Source of the DNA: Sphingobacteriales bacterium
GTDB taxonomy: Bacteria; Bacteroidota; Bacteroidia; Chitinophagales; Chitinophagaceae
Assembly: GCA_016192105.1 (NCBI GenBank)
Contig: JACPUV010000033.1
Span: forward strand, 1 to 44,405
Length of the DNA: 44,405 nucleotides
Reading direction: 5' to 3'
Position 1 is the first letter of the stretch. Every line of letters starts with the position of its first letter. The notes under the pieces are model-generated. The model did not search any database. It worked only from the letters and a program-made list of their open reading frames with translations, and had not been told where the DNA came from. The translations under genes and the position numbers were made by a program. Below, one piece after another: positions 43,279-44,405 of the stretch.

Positions 43279-44157
43279 ATGATGAGCATTAGAAATATAG
43301 AACATATTATCGCCCCTCCTCCCCCGCATATGGTGGGTGACGGGTTCCGGGTACATAGTTTTTTTCCCGGCGGCAGATTAATTGACAAGAAAAGAATGAG
43401 TCCTTTCTTCCTGATGGATTATGGTGCCAGGATTGAATTTGGTCCGTCCAATGAACCGAGGGGTGTTGGCGTACATCCGCATGCGGGGTTTGAAACAGTT
43501 ACCATTGCCTATCACGGCAGGATTGCCCACCACGACAGTGCCGGTCACAGCGGAATCATCGGCGAAGGGGATGTACAATGGATGACGGCCGGCGCTGGTT
43601 TATTACACAAGGAGTACCATGAAGCCGGTTACAGCAAAACCGGCGGCCCCTTCCAGATGGTGCAGTTATGGGTGAACCTCCCTGCCAGGTTCAAAAAAAC
43701 AAAACCGAAATACCAGGAGATCATCAATGCCTCTATGGGCCGGCATATCCTGGCAGACGGGAAAAGTTATATGGAAGTGATCGCGGGTGAGTATCGTGGC
43801 ACAAAAGGGCCCGCATTTACTTTCACCCCCATGCAGGTCTATAATGCCCGGCTGGTAAAAGGAGCAGCCGCTATCCTGAATTTAGATGCCCGGCACAACA
43901 CCGGTATCCTGGTTATTGAAGGAAAAGCCGTCATTAACAGCAGTGAAGTACCGGCGGATCATTTTGTATTATTCAAAAATGACGGGGAAGAAATAAAAAT
44001 TGAAGCGGTTGAAGATACGATCCTGCTGGTATTATCCGGGGAACCGATCGATGAACCCATTGCGGCCTATGGCCCCTTCCTGATGAATACCTGGCCCGAA
44101 GTGGAACAGGCCATACAGGATGTGAATACGGGTAAGTTTGGCTATTTGGAAGATTAG
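43279..44157 (+). CDS. Pirin family protein (second of two)
   Basis: Bicupin of 292 residues, close to human pirin layout. Metal ligands are H66, H68, H110 and E112 (HPHAGFET and LLHKEY). The segment HSGIIGEGDVQWMTAGAG is typical. It diverges from the first pirin in length and C-terminus. M2 (43282) is an alternative start. An array of heptamers begins two bases after the stop codon. Confidence 0.94.
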   Translation: MMSIRNIEHIIAPPPPHMVGDGFRVHSFFPGGRLIDKKRMSPFFLMDYGARIEFGPSNEPRGVGVHPHAGFETVTIAYHGRIAHHDSAGHSGIIGEGDVQWMTAGAGLLHKEYHEAGYSKTGGPFQMVQLWVNLPARFKKTKPKYQEIINASMGRHILADGKSYMEVIAGEYRGTKGPAFTFTPMQVYNARLVKGAAAILNLDARHNTGILVIEGKAVINSSEVPADHFVLFKNDGEEIKIEAVEDTILLVLSGEPIDEPIAAYGPFLMNTWPEVEQAIQDVNTGKFGYLED

Positions 44158-44158
44158 G

Positions 44159-44249
44159 TAGTTGGCGGCTGTTAGTTGTCAGTTGGCAGTTGACAGTTGG
44201 CAGTTGGTAGTTGGCAGTTGACAGTTGGCAGTTGGCAGTTGGTAGTGGA
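44159..44249. repeat. Heptamer tandem array, 13 units (CAGTTGG family)
   Basis: Thirteen contiguous 7-bp units of CAGTTGG with CAGTTGA and TAGTTGG variants, again exactly 91 bp, starting two bases after the second pirin stop. Two higher-order blocks of five units can be seen. It is unrelated in sequence to the 8337 array but has the same period. Confidence 0.93.
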
Positions 44250-44287
44250 CGGATAGTATGTATGAATTGTATTAGCTAAGACTTAAT

Positions 44288-44405
44288 CTGACAGTTAGGG
44301 TTAACTTTAGAGTAACAACAAACCAAAGTTTAACCCCAAAAACTGTCAGAAATGAAAGTGGAAACTAAGTTAATCAAAACCAAGTTAGGTTTACTGCAAT
44401 TAGCA
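44288..44405 (+). mobile_element. Left end of an insertion sequence (cut by the window)
   Basis: CTGACAGTT (44288-44296) and AACTGTCAG (44341-44349) are perfect inverted copies, and GGGTTAACTTT/AAAGTTTAACCCC are nearly inverted inside them. Just after lies an open frame resembling the start of an IS481-like transposase. The outer arm may be the element's left terminal repeat. The right end is outside the window. Confidence 0.5.
44352..44405 (+). CDS. Partial transposase, possibly IS481-like (first 18 codons)
   Basis: The frame begins MKVETKLIKTKLGLLQLA and runs off the window. This resembles the start of IS481-type transposases, whose N-terminal helix-turn-helix usually opens with K-x-G-L-L-x-L-A. 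Only 18 residues are visible, so the family is a guess. Confidence 0.45.
   Translation, partial: MKVETKLIKTKLGLLQLA

Overview
The window looks like a chromosomal segment of a Bacteroidota bacterium, probably Chitinophagaceae or a close relative. The evidence is a 510-residue signal peptidase I, an Oar-type TonB-dependent receptor, many Tat- or lipobox-tagged sugar enzymes, weak Shine-Dalgarno sequences, and promoters of the TTTG-N17-20-TAnnTTTG type. No rRNA, tRNA, CRISPR array or phage was seen. The family placement is inferred from content, not from a search.

Layout. Positions 1-13921 carry housekeeping genes: a [2Fe-2S] ferredoxin, a DUF2520 Rossmann protein, an alpha/beta hydrolase, an SGNH hydrolase, topoisomerase I, a leucine-rich-repeat protein ending in a TonB_C-like domain, a methyltransferase, a SirB1-like protein, a Tat-exported Gfo/Idh/MocA oxidoreductase, csaA-ogt, and lepB-cdd. 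Positions 14086-18281 hold a sigma-54-type response regulator without a DNA-binding tail, pdhB, a secreted metallophosphoesterase and a GNAT protein. Positions 18427-27071 hold a tandem UspA protein, arginase with a DUF1684 lipid-free secreted protein, an RmlD-like reductase, prolyl oligopeptidase, and the glycolytic pair pfkA-pyk.

The most coherent system lies at 27320-36400. Two divergent operons share a 151-bp control region. The left operon encodes a Gfo/Idh/MocA reductase, a TIM-barrel isomerase, a lipoprotein cytochrome c and a lipoprotein 3-keto-disaccharide hydrolase (DUF1080). The right one encodes an NHS-family permease, an exported isomerase, a GMC dehydrogenase with a C-x5-C-x3-C iron-sulfur motif, its Tat/lipobox small subunit, and a third (lipoprotein) isomerase. 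This is the part list of a periplasmic glucoside 3-dehydrogenase and 3-keto-sugar pathway: oxidise at C3, pass electrons to cytochrome c, hydrolyse the 3-keto-glycoside, import, then reduce or isomerise. An Oar-like TonB receptor (36569-39826) follows but has no SusD partner.

Positions 39917-44157 hold cutC with a Tat-exported glycosylasparaginase, then an FMN reductase and two pirins. The right edge (44288-44405) appears to be the left end of an insertion sequence with the first 18 codons of its transposase.

Intergenic DNA contains three sequence-unrelated tandem arrays (1-120, 8337-8427 with 9424-9458, 44159-44249), all built on a 7-bp period, plus small dispersed imperfect palindromes. 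These are the most unusual non-coding structures in the window.
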